Position numbers and translations under genes: made by a program
NCBI GenBank assembly: GCA_000827265.1
Contig: KN834794.1
Coordinates: 318,019-382,018 of the forward strand
Length of the DNA stretch: 64,000 nt
DNA from: Collybiopsis luxurians FD-317 M1
Taxonomy: Eukaryota > Basidiomycota > Agaricomycetes > Agaricales > Omphalotaceae
Direction: 5' to 3'
The notes under the pieces: generated by a model
Databases searched by the model: none
Told to the model about the DNA's origin: nothing
Seen by the model: only the letters and a program-made list of their open reading frames with translations
In this document: positions 11,746 through 23,134 of the stretch, piece by piece
How positions within the stretch are numbered: the stretch's first letter is position 1
Layout of the letters: each line of letters opens with the position of its first letter

Positions 11746-14149
11746 CCTCAATATCAGGATAATAGCCCTCAGCAAAAGGTCCATTAAATAGCACCGAGGC
11801 TCCACCCCATGATCATTATAGTTCGATGTTACGTGAAATGTCAATAGTTATCGGTGGAAGGAAGAAAGTTCTATCACGACTACATCGCGTTGTCCCCGAT
11901 CTGATGATGGCCGGTTTTGAGAAATATCCCGGAGCTGACCAATAAAACACCTTTGGCAGATGTACGTATTTTCTATGTTACATTTAATAACGCTCTGAGA
12001 CTTCTTCCAACTATCACAGGAGCCTACCGCCGACCTTTAATATCTATTTGAAAACTTACAGCGGCGGATCTTGTAGCAGGGAATTTCTTCTCAATCAGTA
12101 CTTTGTGAATATGATTCACTAAATACCTTCAGGAAAGTTTCTCTAATTGCCTCCACGAACTTGTCTTTCTAAAGAAGTTCGCTGCGATACTGCCGATTGT
12201 GACTCCATAATCATCTCTTTTACTAGATATGAAGCTGTTCCTAATTCCCTTATTACCATCGATATCGAAGATGATCAACGGCTTTTGTGTTTCTCCATAA
12301 GGTCTGTGTACACCGTAAAAGGTTCCGGTAAAGTGTACTCAACAGATTTAGATTCGAAGTTCTGCCGGACATATCTAGAATGCTTTAGGCAGTCCTTCGA
12401 TAAGACTTGGCCCTTGATCAAGATTGGGCCCATTTCCAGATAGCTAAGTATTTTGCTTCCACCCATGGCTAGATGTAAGAAATTAGGACCTGAAAGACAG
12501 GAAATTAGTGACATGCACCACTCTGAGCCAACTAAGAAGCTGCAACGACTCCGAACGCACTCAGCATGATTCCACGTACATAAGATAGATCAGCTTGTTG
12601 TCAGTTTGACGGTTCCTGGCAGTATAACGACTCGGAACATTCTATGATTCTCCGACGCATGTTCTTTGAATTTAATGTTCATGTGATACGACCTCTGTGA
12701 TATTGCTACAGAACAGAGAATCAAAGAAAATGAGAAGATGTAAACCCCTAAACCCATTCCATTGAATCAAGGAAGATTGATAATCGTTGAGTTGGATTAA
12801 AACAGTTTCCTGCAGCTTTCGACCAGGCGTTCGATTGGATCCAGATGTGTACAAATCCGGTTTTCTTGTACCCGCCAGTAAACTGCATTCATACTTTTCT
12901 CTATGCATCTACATCCAAGAGCATTGTCTGGTTATGGTAGGCCCATCATTACATCAGACCAACTGGCTATGCGCGTCCACACTTCCGCAGACTCATTTGC
13001 TGTATCAGGCCAGGTGACTACATCAGTAATCCATTCCGTCCCGCTGTTTTGAAAATTTCAACATCAGCTAAGATCCCATATTTCTATGGGATCTGATTTA
13101 CCAGAGCACCAAGCCGCAGTCCGCCTGTTTCTTATTCCTCGGCAGCTTGATTCTCAAATTGGCCTACGTATAGGTATAGCTGTGTATCTGTTGCCACGGG
13201 CTTCAACCTGCTTCCTCCCTTCTACCACCACTATGAGGTCAAATAGAAAACCATAGGCATTACCTATCTTTGAGAAAATGGCTTGTCACGACAATTCTAT
13301 GGATCGGACCTAAGTCGTGATAATTACTCAATATAAGTGATGTTCTTTGACAGCCGGCCCATATCATAGAACTCACTTCATGCTCAACAGGACGAATGAG
13401 TATAGCTGCTTTCTCGGTTGGTGTCGTCCCAATGACAGTGTCTCGACCCAATTTATACCTATTGTAATTTCAGCCATGAATTACCATGCACTTGAAGAAA
13501 TAGTGGAACGGTAGCGCTGATCTGAGCTATTCTTGTAGCGATGAAAGAGATAAGGACGTGCGATTGCCGATGATTTTCGGAGGGCACATCGCTGTTTCCA
13601 ACGCCGGTGGGCAGTGTTCGTTTGTCGCTGTTTGCTAGGCTGCTAGACTACGTGCTATTTTCTGCCGCAATAGTGGAGATTATTTTTCAGATTCGACCCT
13701 TTCGCCGGAGGAGACTGACATAGTGGAGGTAAGAAGGTAGTTGCAGTATCAAGCTGTATCAACGTGTTAAGGATAATTGTGACGGAGAGAGAGGAGAAAG
13801 AAGTTCAATGGGTACACAGCATGCACCACATTTTAACAGCAGGATCAGGAACGGCAGAACAATACTGGTACTTGCGTAAAGTGCCACTTTCAGGTAGTCC
13901 TGCCGAACCTTATTGTTACTTCAAGAACATCCATTCGTCCAAACTCACCGGTCAACAGCGAATTCAACGTACCGAAGTATGTCTTCCTAAAGGAGCCGCA
14001 TAATCTAAGTAAAGAAACGTAAGAAGGGAAGGAAGCTGAAAAGAGGTGAAAGAAAAAATCGAGATTACACTTTAAGCCTAGGCCAACTATAGGGCGAGCT
14101 TAAAAGCCCTAAGTACCGTGAATTAGCATCTAGAGATCCTCCGTGTATC
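11746..14149. other. 2.4-kb region without a recognisable gene
   Basis: Only short frames occur, for example 98 codons at 12147-12443 (plus), 78 at 12672-12908 (minus) and 79 at 13764-14003 (plus). None shows family motifs, a signal peptide or plausible splice-joined extensions. I see no terminal repeats. The last 100 bp is the promoter of the P450 gene. Confidence 0.4.
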
Positions 14150-14158
14150 TATATAAAG
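14150..14158 (+). promoter_or_regulatory. TATA box of the P450 gene
   Basis: TATATAAAG lies 34-42 bp before the ATG at 14192, so the 5' leader would be very short. It is the only strong TATA match in this intergenic stretch. Confidence 0.55.
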
Positions 14159-15171
14159 GAACAGAAGCTAGTCGACCCGATCAGTCCCCACATGCACTCG
14201 TATATTGTACTCGTCTCTCTGTTGTTCCTCTACTTGGCAGCCCTGGTTTTATATCGGCTTTTTTTCCACCCCCTTCATAAATTCCCGGGACCAGTCCTCG
14301 CAGCGTTGACAAACTGGTACGAAATATACTACAACATCATCCATGAGGGTGGTCTCCCGGCGGAAATCGAAAGGTTGCATAAGCTATACGGTAATCCCTT
14401 CAATATTTTTCCAAGTAAGACCTAGCTTAGATATTGCCTTCAGGTCCTGTTATTCGAATTGGTCCTAACACAGTCAGTTACAGCAGTTCGTCTACAACAT
14501 AGAGAAGTTGTTTTCTTAAATCGAAATTCAGTTGCACTTCAACGATAGACGTGCTTACCATGATATATATACACATGGAACAACATTAGTCAAAGAACCA
14601 GGTTTCTACCATGGATTCATGGCCCATGCACCTGAATCTTCTGTTGTCTTCTCCGATCCACAACAGGTAAAGAACAGAAGAGGCCTATTAGCACCATCGT
14701 TTTCTCGTCAGGCGGTGATGAAACTCGAACATAATATTCAAAGAAAGGTATAGTTTCGCAACCAAAGCCAAGTGCATTTTCCTTACCATTTGACACTGTC
14801 GTGATTAAAACAGGTTAACCAATTAATAACTATACTCGAGGAACACCACAACTCTCCGGATTCCGGTGCAGGCATATCTCTTGCATACCACTCCCTGGCC
14901 ACCGACATTATCACTGACTATTGCTTTGCTAACTCTACTAATACTCTTGCTGATCCTAATTTTTCTCATCCGTTGGCAATAGAAGGCCAGAATCTTCTAA
15001 AGAGAATTTGGATCCAAGTATACTTTCCGTTCACCGTCCACCTCATATTCACTCTGCCAAAATCTTTCATCTCGTGGCTCTTCCCCGCGTTCACCACTTT
15101 CATGGACGTACAAGAAAAATTTGAGCAACAGATTGACAGTCTCATCAGCAACCCGGATATTCTTTCTACTA

Positions 15172-16583
15172 CAGTGACGGCGGAAATTGATGAACCACCC
15201 CAAATTGGGAAGGCCGGCGCTTAAATGCTCCATGTACTTGAACCCCCACTATGCCGTCGAATTATCAGCGCAAATGGTGCCCTGCACCCTTCTGTACACC
15301 TACCAAACAAAAAGCTATCCTTCTGTATCATGATGACATGAATAAATCCTTTCGCTGGATAGCAAAAAATGCTCCAGAATTCAGAAATACTTCAGCTACA
15401 CATGTCACTATCTCTCGAAATTATAAGCACGCAAAAGAACATGGTCTTTATGACTATGGCAAGCATACTGGCCGCCCTCGTCGCTTCACTGATGAGATGA
15501 TCGAGGCTGGTGTAAATGCCATCGAAAGTGGACGAGTTGATGACTGTGCAGACCTTCGCCGCCAACTCTTCCCATCCATTCCTCCCCGCACTATACGCAA
15601 AAATATCTCCCAGCAAGGCCTTGAAGGCTTTGTTCACTGCCAGAAACCCTTCCTTGACCCACTCAAGATTGCAAAACGACATGCTTTTGGTCGGACATGG
15701 CAGGATTGGCAGGATCCAGAAGAGTGGAAGAAATTCATAGTTGTTTTTTCTGATGAGTCAAAATTCAGTATGGATGGCTCAGATGGGAAGCATTGGTGTC
15801 GCAGACGGAAGGGTGTTGATCAGCTTGCCCGTTGCAATGTTTCACAGCGTGTTCGGCAGGGGTTGGGCTCTGGAAAGGTGAATGTGTGGGGGTGCATCAC
15901 TCGAGAGGGTGTTGGAAGGCTCCATAGGATTGAAGGTAACATGAAAAGCCTCCAATACATTCATATCCTCGAAACTTCACTCCTCCCTACCATTGCTGAA
16001 CATGGTTATTCATCTCAACACTGGATCTTCCAGCAAGACAATGACAGCAAACACACCTCGTATGCCACTCAAAAATGGCTCTCTGACCATGACATCTACA
16101 CTCTCAAGTGGCCTCCTAATTCTCCTGACCTTTCCCCCATCGAGAATGCCTGGGACTATCTGGAGCAGCAGGTGTTGAAGCGGGAGCAACAGCCAAAAAA
16201 TCCAGATGAGTTGTGGAAGGCACTGGAAGAGGAATGGTACCGCCCAAGCTTCAATGAATATGTTCAGAAGGTTTACAACTCTGTTCCCCATTGTATTGCA
16301 AAGCTTTTGGAGGTGAAAGGCCTGTGGACCAAGTACTGAAATATTTCCAAACTGTGTTCTTGCCATATTTTCGAGCTTGTTGTTGTTTCTTACAATGATT
16401 GTATATATATATTTTGTAGCTAAAGCTGTAAGTAAGCTATATAGCATATCTACATATTTTCTATACTCTTAAATTGCCTCTTTAGTACTTTTTTTGAGCT
16501 CGGAACGATGATAGGAACAACTCCCAGGTGCGTGGGAATATAATAACCCTTTTTGGGTGGTTCATCAATTTCCGCCGTCACTG
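15172..16583 (+). mobile_element. Tc1/mariner transposon inserted in the P450 exon
   Basis: Perfect 29-bp terminal inverted repeats beginning CAGTGACGGCGGAAATTGAT occupy 15172-15200 and 16555-16583. A TA dinucleotide is duplicated on each side (15170-15171 and 16584-16585), the diagnostic target of this superfamily. The 1412-bp element holds one intact transposase frame. Identical repeats, intact frame and a clean target duplication all argue for a recent, possibly still active, insertion. Confidence 0.95.
15251..16339 (+). CDS. Tc1/mariner-family transposase
   Basis: A single-exon 362-residue protein, the usual length for the family. It should bind the terminal repeats and carry out cut-and-paste transposition in the nucleus. 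The N-terminal part is a helix-turn-helix-like DNA-binding region with a GRPR-type motif (KHTGRPRRFTDE, residues about 73-84). The catalytic triad is visible: the first Asp in VVFSDESKF (about residue 170), the second in FQQDNDSKHTS (about 263), and the Glu in DLSPIENAWDYLE (about 298), giving a DD34E-like spacing. The frame is undamaged. The start is the first ATG, 50 bp inside the left repeat. Confidence 0.93.
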   Translation: MPSNYQRKWCPAPFCTPTKQKAILLYHDDMNKSFRWIAKNAPEFRNTSATHVTISRNYKHAKEHGLYDYGKHTGRPRRFTDEMIEAGVNAIESGRVDDCADLRRQLFPSIPPRTIRKNISQQGLEGFVHCQKPFLDPLKIAKRHAFGRTWQDWQDPEEWKKFIVVFSDESKFSMDGSDGKHWCRRRKGVDQLARCNVSQRVRQGLGSGKVNVWGCITREGVGRLHRIEGNMKSLQYIHILETSLLPTIAEHGYSSQHWIFQQDNDSKHTSYATQKWLSDHDIYTLKWPPNSPDLSPIENAWDYLEQQVLKREQQPKNPDELWKALEEEWYRPSFNEYVQKVYNSVPHCIAKLLEVKGLWTKY

Positions 16584-17588
16584 TACCCTTCATGACACGA
16601 TCTATCGTCATCTTTTGACACCGAAAGATCCAGAGTTGCGACCATCAAGGACATCACTAATCCATGAAGCCTTTACACTTATTGGTGCCGGCAGTGATAC
16701 AGTGGAGCATGTGTGTAGCGTAGGAACATTTTTCGCACTCCAAGATTATTCGATTCGGCGTCAACTTGCTGAAGAGCTCAGGGATGCTTGGCCTGATAAG
16801 GGTAGACCGTTGAGTTTTACCGCTTTGGAAAAGTTACCTTACCTAGTAAGTAACAATCGTTTTAGCATTGTTTCTCCGAGCAACAATGTGCATCTTTCAG
16901 ACGGCATTTATCAAAGAATCCCTTCGCATGTCAATCGGTGCTATCCATCCTATGCCTCGCGTTGTAGGTCAGGAAACTCCTGAAATGGCTGGCCTGAAAA
17001 TACCTCCTGGTGTGAGTGGGGTTCTAAATAGTTTGATGGCTCGAGCTAGTTTACTTTTGCTCCTCCCGCAGACTATCGTGGGTATGAGTTCGTATTTCAT
17101 GCATATGAACCCAGAAGTCTTCGATGACCCCTTCACCTTCAAACCGGATCGATGGCTGGTTGAAGACACCAGCGAGATGATGCTTGATCTTGTTCCGTTC
17201 AGTAAAGGACCTCGTGTATGGTAAGTTATTCAGGATTTTAACGACAAGAATATGCACTTCAATCCATCCGTAGCATAGGTCTCAAGTGCGGCAATACATG
17301 CTATATTTCAAATCTTTGTGAAACCTAAATCAATTTCTTCGCAGTTTAGCATGGAGTGAATTATACATCATCCTCGGAAATATCTTTCGAAGACTCGATC
17401 TATCCCTAGCTGATGAGAATGTGTATGTTTTTCTGCTTCGACTCTTTTCCTGATTGTGATGATCTCTGACCAAGAATTAATTTGACTACAGCAACACCGA
17501 TTTGGGACTGGGGAGGGTATCGGACTATATAGCCTTGCACTGGGAGAAATCCGAGTACAAGGCATATGTAAAACAAGTTCATGATTAG

Positions 17589-18263
17589 AGAGCTCGAACA
17601 TACCTATAAGGACGTCTTATGTAGAGTAGACTCGTCATTTCAATCTCCCACTTGTTCGAATTTTTCTCAATCAGCCATTTGTCTCTTCCCGGTCGAAAGC
17701 AGCGATCCGAGAGCTTACATCACACTGCAAACGGAAAGTGCAGCTCATGATTACGCCTGTACGGGTACTCGATGCTGCGCGGCGTGGGTTATCATTTTGG
17801 AATCGGAAAAATACGAACATCCCAATTCCAGTCATTACAACGAGTTTCTTTTTTTTTTTCACCTACTGATTTCCACTTTGGTGGAGCTGTACAAAAGGTA
17901 AGGTCGAAACTAATGCTTAATACCTAAGAAAAAAAAAATAGATGATATCGCATATGGGCTTCGAACCGGGAACTTTTAGACCAAACGCCCATGGCGAAAT
18001 GGATAACCTGTCATACTCGCCTGCGAAAACGTAACCTGTCCTGATAGTGGCATTGGCACTGATCGTCCCGAGGTAAAGCCACGTCAGCTTGCCTTCATTC
18101 TTGCGAGTGCTGACTCGGTCTGCTGCTGAAAGCTCGAGTTCGCCAATTCGTTGTTCACCAAAACGTTCGAACTAAATTGTCCGTTATCTGAATCGGTTCG
18201 GCTTTTTCGGAATCCGGTGATTGAATACTGAATTGGTACAATGTCATAGTTTCCAGTGATATC
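17589..18263. other. intergenic; A/T run, no gene
   Basis: Holds short homopolymer runs (T near 17848, A near 17930) and a 39-nt palindromic segment at 17954-17992 that includes a B-box-like GGTTCGAAGCC on the minus strand. A 106-codon frame at 17581-17901 has no recognisable content. Confidence 0.35.
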
Positions 18264-19762
18264 ATGGTTTTCTCGTCTCTCCCGCCACCCGACGACGACG
18301 ACAGCGTCAGCACTAATCCCAGCACCGGTCCCTTTGCTTCTCGTAAAAGACTCAGCTTTTCGAAGCTGGTAGCCGTGGTTGGGCTTATAATGTTCTCTGT
18401 CGCGTTCACCATTCGACAAGGACTTCCTGCTCGCCTTTCATCCAAATTTTCAAACCCTGCTTTTCGATGTGGACATCATACACAACAAGGATTTGGTGGT
18501 CTTCCGACTCATTATAATCTTTCCTCTGGCGCCAAGATCCCTTCGGTCGCTTTGGGCGTATGGCAGGCGTCTAAAGGTAAAGTTGGAGGTGCGGTGAAAG
18601 CTGCTCTGGATTGTGGTTATAGACACATAGACGGGGCGTGGATATACCGGAACGAGGAGGAGGTTGGGAAGACAATTAGAGAGAGTGGGATAAAGAGGGA
18701 AGACGTCTGGTTGACGAGTAAGGTATGACGCGCTCATGCTTTGTGGCTATATATCGGTCTGATGCTGGCAATGCTGTAGCTTTGGAATACGTTCCATGCT
18801 CCGGAAGATGTTGAACCAGCACTTGACGATTCCCTGAAGAAGCTGGGTACGGATTATCTGGACCTTTACCTTATGCACTGGTAGGAACTCTTTTCCTCGC
18901 TGCATTGCCAGAGATCCACGTGTAACCTGTGGTCGAATGCAGGCCGCTTGCCGTGCCTAAAGATGGATCCTCGAGAGATTATGACAAGGAACTGACCGCA
19001 AACCCTTATCCGACGTGGCAGAAACTTGAAGAGATGGTCGAGAAAGGCAAAGTCAAAAATATTGGAGTCAGCAAGTAAGCCTTCTCGTGTACATCGTCCC
19101 GCTCGACCCATAAATCGTTTCTGTTCCTCGTCCAGCTTCAACATCCGCCGACTCGAAAATCTTACTGCAAACCCACTCAAAATCCAGCCTGTTGTGAACC
19201 AAGTAGAAATAAACTTTTGGTTCCCGCAGGTCGAGATGCTGGAGGTGAGTAGTGATAAAAATATCCGGGCTATTTTCATCTCATGGATCTTACGTGTCGT
19301 CGCACTACCCAGTTCTCCAAAAAAAGTGGCATCCTATTAGAAGCATATTCTCCTCTTGGAAGTACTGAACGGGTGAAGCACTCGCTTAATGTTCCCGAGG
19401 TAACTTAGTTCCGTGAGCTTAATTTATCGAGCTTAACTTTGGGTATAGATCAAGGAAGCCGCGAAAGAGCTGGAGATGACTCCTGCGCAGGTTCTGATCT
19501 CATGGCATGTGCAGAGAGGGGTGCGTTTATTCTGTTCTCACCTATTTTCTCTCTCTTCTAATTTCGTTTTATCCCCCATATCTCCCAGACTATTGTCCTC
19601 CCGAAAAGTGTAACACCCTCCCGCGTAGTCGAGAACATTCACCTCCGTAAACTCCCTGAGGAAGTATTCGACAAGATCGAACAAGCGGCTCGGGCGCATA
19701 AACCTCAACGGGGCTTGAATCCGAGTAAAGGCTGGGGTTTGGACTTCGATATTTTCGAGTAA
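18264..19762 (+). CDS. aldo-keto reductase with predicted N-terminal membrane anchor
   Basis: An NAD(P)H-dependent carbonyl reductase of the aldo-keto reductase superfamily (TIM barrel). The catalytic tetrad is present: Asp in [11 protein letters not shown], Tyr in the same segment, Lys in WLTSKV and His in LYLMHWP. Cofactor and substrate landmarks follow: [33 protein letters not shown] and [13 protein letters not shown]. Six or seven short introns join in frame, and the protein ends in [10 protein letters not shown]. Unlike the usual soluble enzymes of about 320 residues, roughly 75 extra residues precede the barrel. They include an acidic start ([10 protein letters not shown]) and one hydrophobic segment ([16 protein letters not shown], about residues 34-49) that should anchor it in a membrane. 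A downstream ATG is possible, but the upstream frame is open without stops. Substrate unknown. Confidence 0.88.
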
Positions 19763-20583
19763 GCGGAGGCGTAGGCAACGAGGAGAAAGTGAATCATTCG
19801 GATGTTTGTTTGTAATTATTAGTATGGTACGTTTCGGGTAAAGTATCTTCATGATCAAATTTGTCCGCTCTGGGGAGCACTTTGAGTCCGCTAGAATACA
19901 CTTTGGACTTGCCACACTGTGGGCCTGGGATGCTTCACACCTGATCATGAACGCCGGTCGCTGAGTAAAGCTCTACGCTGATGTCCAGAAGGTCTCCGTA
20001 TTCTTTAAAATTAGCACTCAGACGCCGATTAGAAGAACGATGCGAATGTCCAGAGTATCAATTGGGTATAGGTCTTATCTGGATCTACTTTAGACTCTAT
20101 TGTTACTAGAGAGAGTGTCCCCGATCCCTTTGAATGGAAAACTTTACAGTCGCAACCACTGTTGGAAACATCGACATGTCTGGTCACGTTCAAGTCGAAG
20201 TCGAATTCACGTATATAGGATCTGGACTGGACTGAATTATAGTGGATGAGTTAGCACGTACGACCTGCTAATGACTTGGCTTTACCACAAACCTTTTGAT
20301 AGACCCTGAAGTACCCAACGGTCTCATTGAGCCCAGGAGTTTGTGCGTTGCCAAGAACCATGATGCTGAGAAGAAGGAGATTGTTCTGGAGGCTCTGTTT
20401 ACTAGGTGAATCCGTTTCTACGTGCCTGAAAATCCAGACCCAATCAGTGATGGATATTCACTGCTTTGGTCGAACAGTGAACGTACAGGTATCCCGTTGA
20501 GGACTGAGGGGTTTGAAATAGACTACACAATAATACCACGATTCCAATCAGTGAAACAAGTAGCTGGCTGGACGATGTCTGGC
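19763..20583. other. intergenic, no recognisable gene
   Basis: No supported coding region. The right end (20458-20503) may hold a last small exon of the minus-strand secreted protein at 20584-21045: a good GTAAGC donor follows its last codon, and splicing to the CAG ending at 20504 adds about 15 residues. Confidence 0.35.
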
Positions 20584-21045
20584 TTACCCAATGCCATCGG
20601 TATCAAAGTAGGCAAAGTGCTGGTCGTCAGTCCATTGAATAGCGAAGGTAACTTTCATATAGATTCTTCCATTCACTGTCGACACGACGCCCAATTCGCC
20701 GCCGACACCAGGAACAATTGTGCCCACTACGTCGCCCGTGGAGCTGTTCGTCAGGTTTCCACTGCATGTTAGAGAACGTCGTTCAGAATCCGTCAACAGA
20801 AGGCTGTATTTGACCAGAATATCAACTTACCCAGTAGGTCCTATCAATGCTCGCACACCGAATGGTCCACTTGTAGTAAAATGCGTAACGTTGAAGGGCC
20901 ACGTAACAGTCGCATCGTAGAGTAATTCAAACTCTGGCTGGACTATCTGCACGTTGGAAGGAATAGCAACGACTTCATTAGTGGCGATTAAGAGAAACGC
21001 AGTGAGAGCAGCGGAGGTTGCAAAAAGGCGCGAAAAGAACAACAT
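20584..21045 (-). CDS. small secreted protein of unknown function
   Basis: The start codon at 21045-21043 opens a clear signal peptide (MLFFSRLFATSAALTAFLLI, cleavage likely near VVA-IP). The first exon ends in ALIGPTG at a GTAAGT donor. The second reads GNLTNSSTGDVVGTIVPGVG, then a beta-rich stretch ending FAYFDTDGIG. The mature protein is about 105 residues with three possible N-glycosylation sites (NVT, NLT, NSS) and few or no cysteines. A TATA box lies at 21103-21110. The final residues are uncertain because a strong donor at the end suggests one more exon to 20458. No family recognised; an extracellular role is inferred from the signal peptide only. Confidence 0.6.
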
Positions 21046-21102
21046 TTTTGCCTTGACAAAACGAAAATATCAGTCTTTGGGGTCAGGTGTGGGGCTAGAA
21101 AG

Positions 21103-21110
21103 CTTTTATA
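21103..21110 (-). promoter_or_regulatory. TATA box of the small secreted protein gene
   Basis: TATAAAAG on the minus strand, about 58 bp before the ATG at 21045, in an otherwise mixed sequence. Confidence 0.5.
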
Positions 21111-23134
21111 ATTATGGCTGCGAGGTACCGGGCAGATGCAATAGGATGCGGTAAGAAAATCAACAAGTTGAGTACCAGGGTACATTACTAGACGTATATA
21201 GAAATCGGAAGGAGGTGACTTTCCGCTAATCCTGATAAATACCATCGTTACATCGAGTAGATGCTCTTACCATAAATGGCGTGTTACTCACCTTCCTATT
21301 CCGGACCGGGCCTACTGGCGCATCCGTGATCTTACCCTTCCAATACATACTTCCAATACATTAGAAAATCTCCGCTGTAACAGAGTCATAAATTGCCAAG
21401 TGCCTTTTTTGATGGAATCCGTTTCCGCAACTTTCATGAACGTTCTTGGCAGTGCTTGGCTGGATGTAGAGATACGGCATTACCACGGGAAGTGTTTCTC
21501 CCTATGTACCAGGTATTCCGTTGATTTAATTTCTAGGCTCCACTCGCAGGAGCAGTCATATTACAGAGCTACATAGGCAGGCAGGAAATGACAAAAGAGC
21601 ACCCCAGAACATGGCGGTGTTTGGTTTTCATCAAGGCATCGGCCGGGAGGAAGTTACCATTCGATTCAAAAAGGGATCTTTTAGGGGGGGGATGATGTAT
21701 AGGCACTTCTTCGGAAAACTTACACTCGCCACATCTAACGATTCTTTTTATTCTCGCAGTAGATCACCGCTCATAATTTCGAGACTCCGTCATCTGACGT
21801 CAGGGCGTTTCAAAATCATGCACTTCAAGAGCTCAGCTCTTCCGCTATGCGGTAAGAGGCGCAAGGTTCCTATATATCCGGAAAGTATGCACTTTGGGAG
21901 GATGATGATCGAAGGCTGTTCTGTCTGTCTCTTTCTGTGGCGTTCAAGAAAAACATGTGGCGTAGCATTATCCCGGACCCGAGGATGTGAGGATTCTATG
22001 TCTGATGCACATCTTAACAGAGAATTTGCCCCATTTATTTTCAGGTATCGATGAGGGCGGCTTCATGTTTGTCAGGATTGGCATTCGTTCCCGAGCAATT
22101 TTCATGATAGTCTTTGCAACATGGAGAACTACTGCGCAGAGTTGCGAAGGATCGTTTGATCGTCACGTCGGGCTCCAATGTTTCAAATCTCTTCGCTGAC
22201 GCAAAAATAACTAGCAAGGAGAGGGGAGCGGGAGCAAGAAGCTTTGTCTTTTTCTTCGTATGTCAAACTGTTTTTTATGTGAACAGAACATCGGGGGACG
22301 ATGTAGCTCCCGAGTAGTCGCTCGATGCATGACTAGAGTTCTAAATAGATCATTACTGTTAAACTTTTTCTTCTCTTTTTAGCTGCTCAAGCAGGGTCAA
22401 TACCCTAATCTCTGACTCGATGTGCTTGGCCGAATTGTTCACCGAGTCCTTCATCTGAGGTACTTAATTATCTGTATCAGTATAACTAAGTGGCGTCATG
22501 TAACGGCCGCCAAAATTTTTTTTACCTAGTAAGTTTTGGACTCCTATGGATGTTTCTGTTGCCTGGATTTTCACTCCATATAATCATCTCCATCATCTCC
22601 GGGTCACTCTGATCAGCTTGGGAAGAGATCTGGTGCTCAATATAGTGATAGCCACCAATTTTGAGGAAAATCTGACCGTATGCTTTAACCGGAATCCCCA
22701 TGGTATTGATTTTTTTATGAAGCTGCTCAGACGGCAAGATGTCAGTTGCGCTCTGCGAAATGTATTTCATGAATCCACATAGACGGAACTATCATCACAT
22801 AACAAGAGGGGCTTAGTAGCTAGATGTATTCATAACTTGCCAAATATTGAAGATGAAACCCTACCTACTACCACGATGCTGAGACTCAAATAAATGGGAT
22901 TTAAGCGCGAATTCGCGACTATCGCGCCTGGGTTGAATTTCTACTCCACCCTGCAGCAACTCATCCCATTGTAGTTCGCAAAAGAGTATTCATTCCATCC
23001 ATGCGGAGTCCGCCATTCATGATAAGCCCTATCTAAATCGAGTGACCATTCCGTTCCCTACTTTTCTGGCAGTAATATTTAAGGAAGTCGAATGCATTTG
23101 TAACCTCCGCAAATCTTTTTCTTGCTCCCCAGAG
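21111..23134. other. 2-kb region without a recognisable gene
   Basis: Frames of up to 147 codons (21611-22054, plus) lack family motifs and their neighbours cannot be spliced into anything sensible. No inverted or direct terminal repeats seen. The right end is the promoter of the next P450, with no clear TATA box. Confidence 0.35.

Larger units (their letters stand above)
14192..17588 (+). pseudogene. cytochrome P450, interrupted by a Tc1/mariner element
   Basis: A membrane-anchored monooxygenase of the trichodiene-oxygenase/benzoate-hydroxylase-like group. It begins with a hydrophobic anchor (MHSYIVLVSLLFLYLAALVL) and a PGP hinge (HKFPGPVLAAL). Later exons carry the I-helix AGSDT (near 16690), the ExxR helix KESLR (near 16915), the PERF-type motif PDRW (near 17145) and the heme loop FSKGPRVCIGLN. 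The Cys-Ile-Gly-Leu part of that loop sits in a 12-nt exon (17274-17285). The frame ends at 17588. A transposon occupies 15172-16583; the flanking exon sequence runs in frame on both sides of the single TA, so the host gene was intact before insertion. Unless the element is spliced or excised, the protein stops soon after residue 290 and lacks the heme site. Confidence 0.88.

Noticed and set aside
16010..16447. 145-codon minus-strand frame
   Set aside because: Antisense shadow of the Tc1/mariner transposase, with no motif of its own.
17941..18020. Complete tRNA gene
   Set aside because: A B-box-like sequence is present, but the T stem has only two pairs, and A-box and B-box fall on opposite strands, so no cloverleaf can form.
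21611..22054. 147-codon plus-strand frame as a gene
   Set aside because: Composition is arginine/phenylalanine-rich without motifs, introns or conserved context; probably chance.
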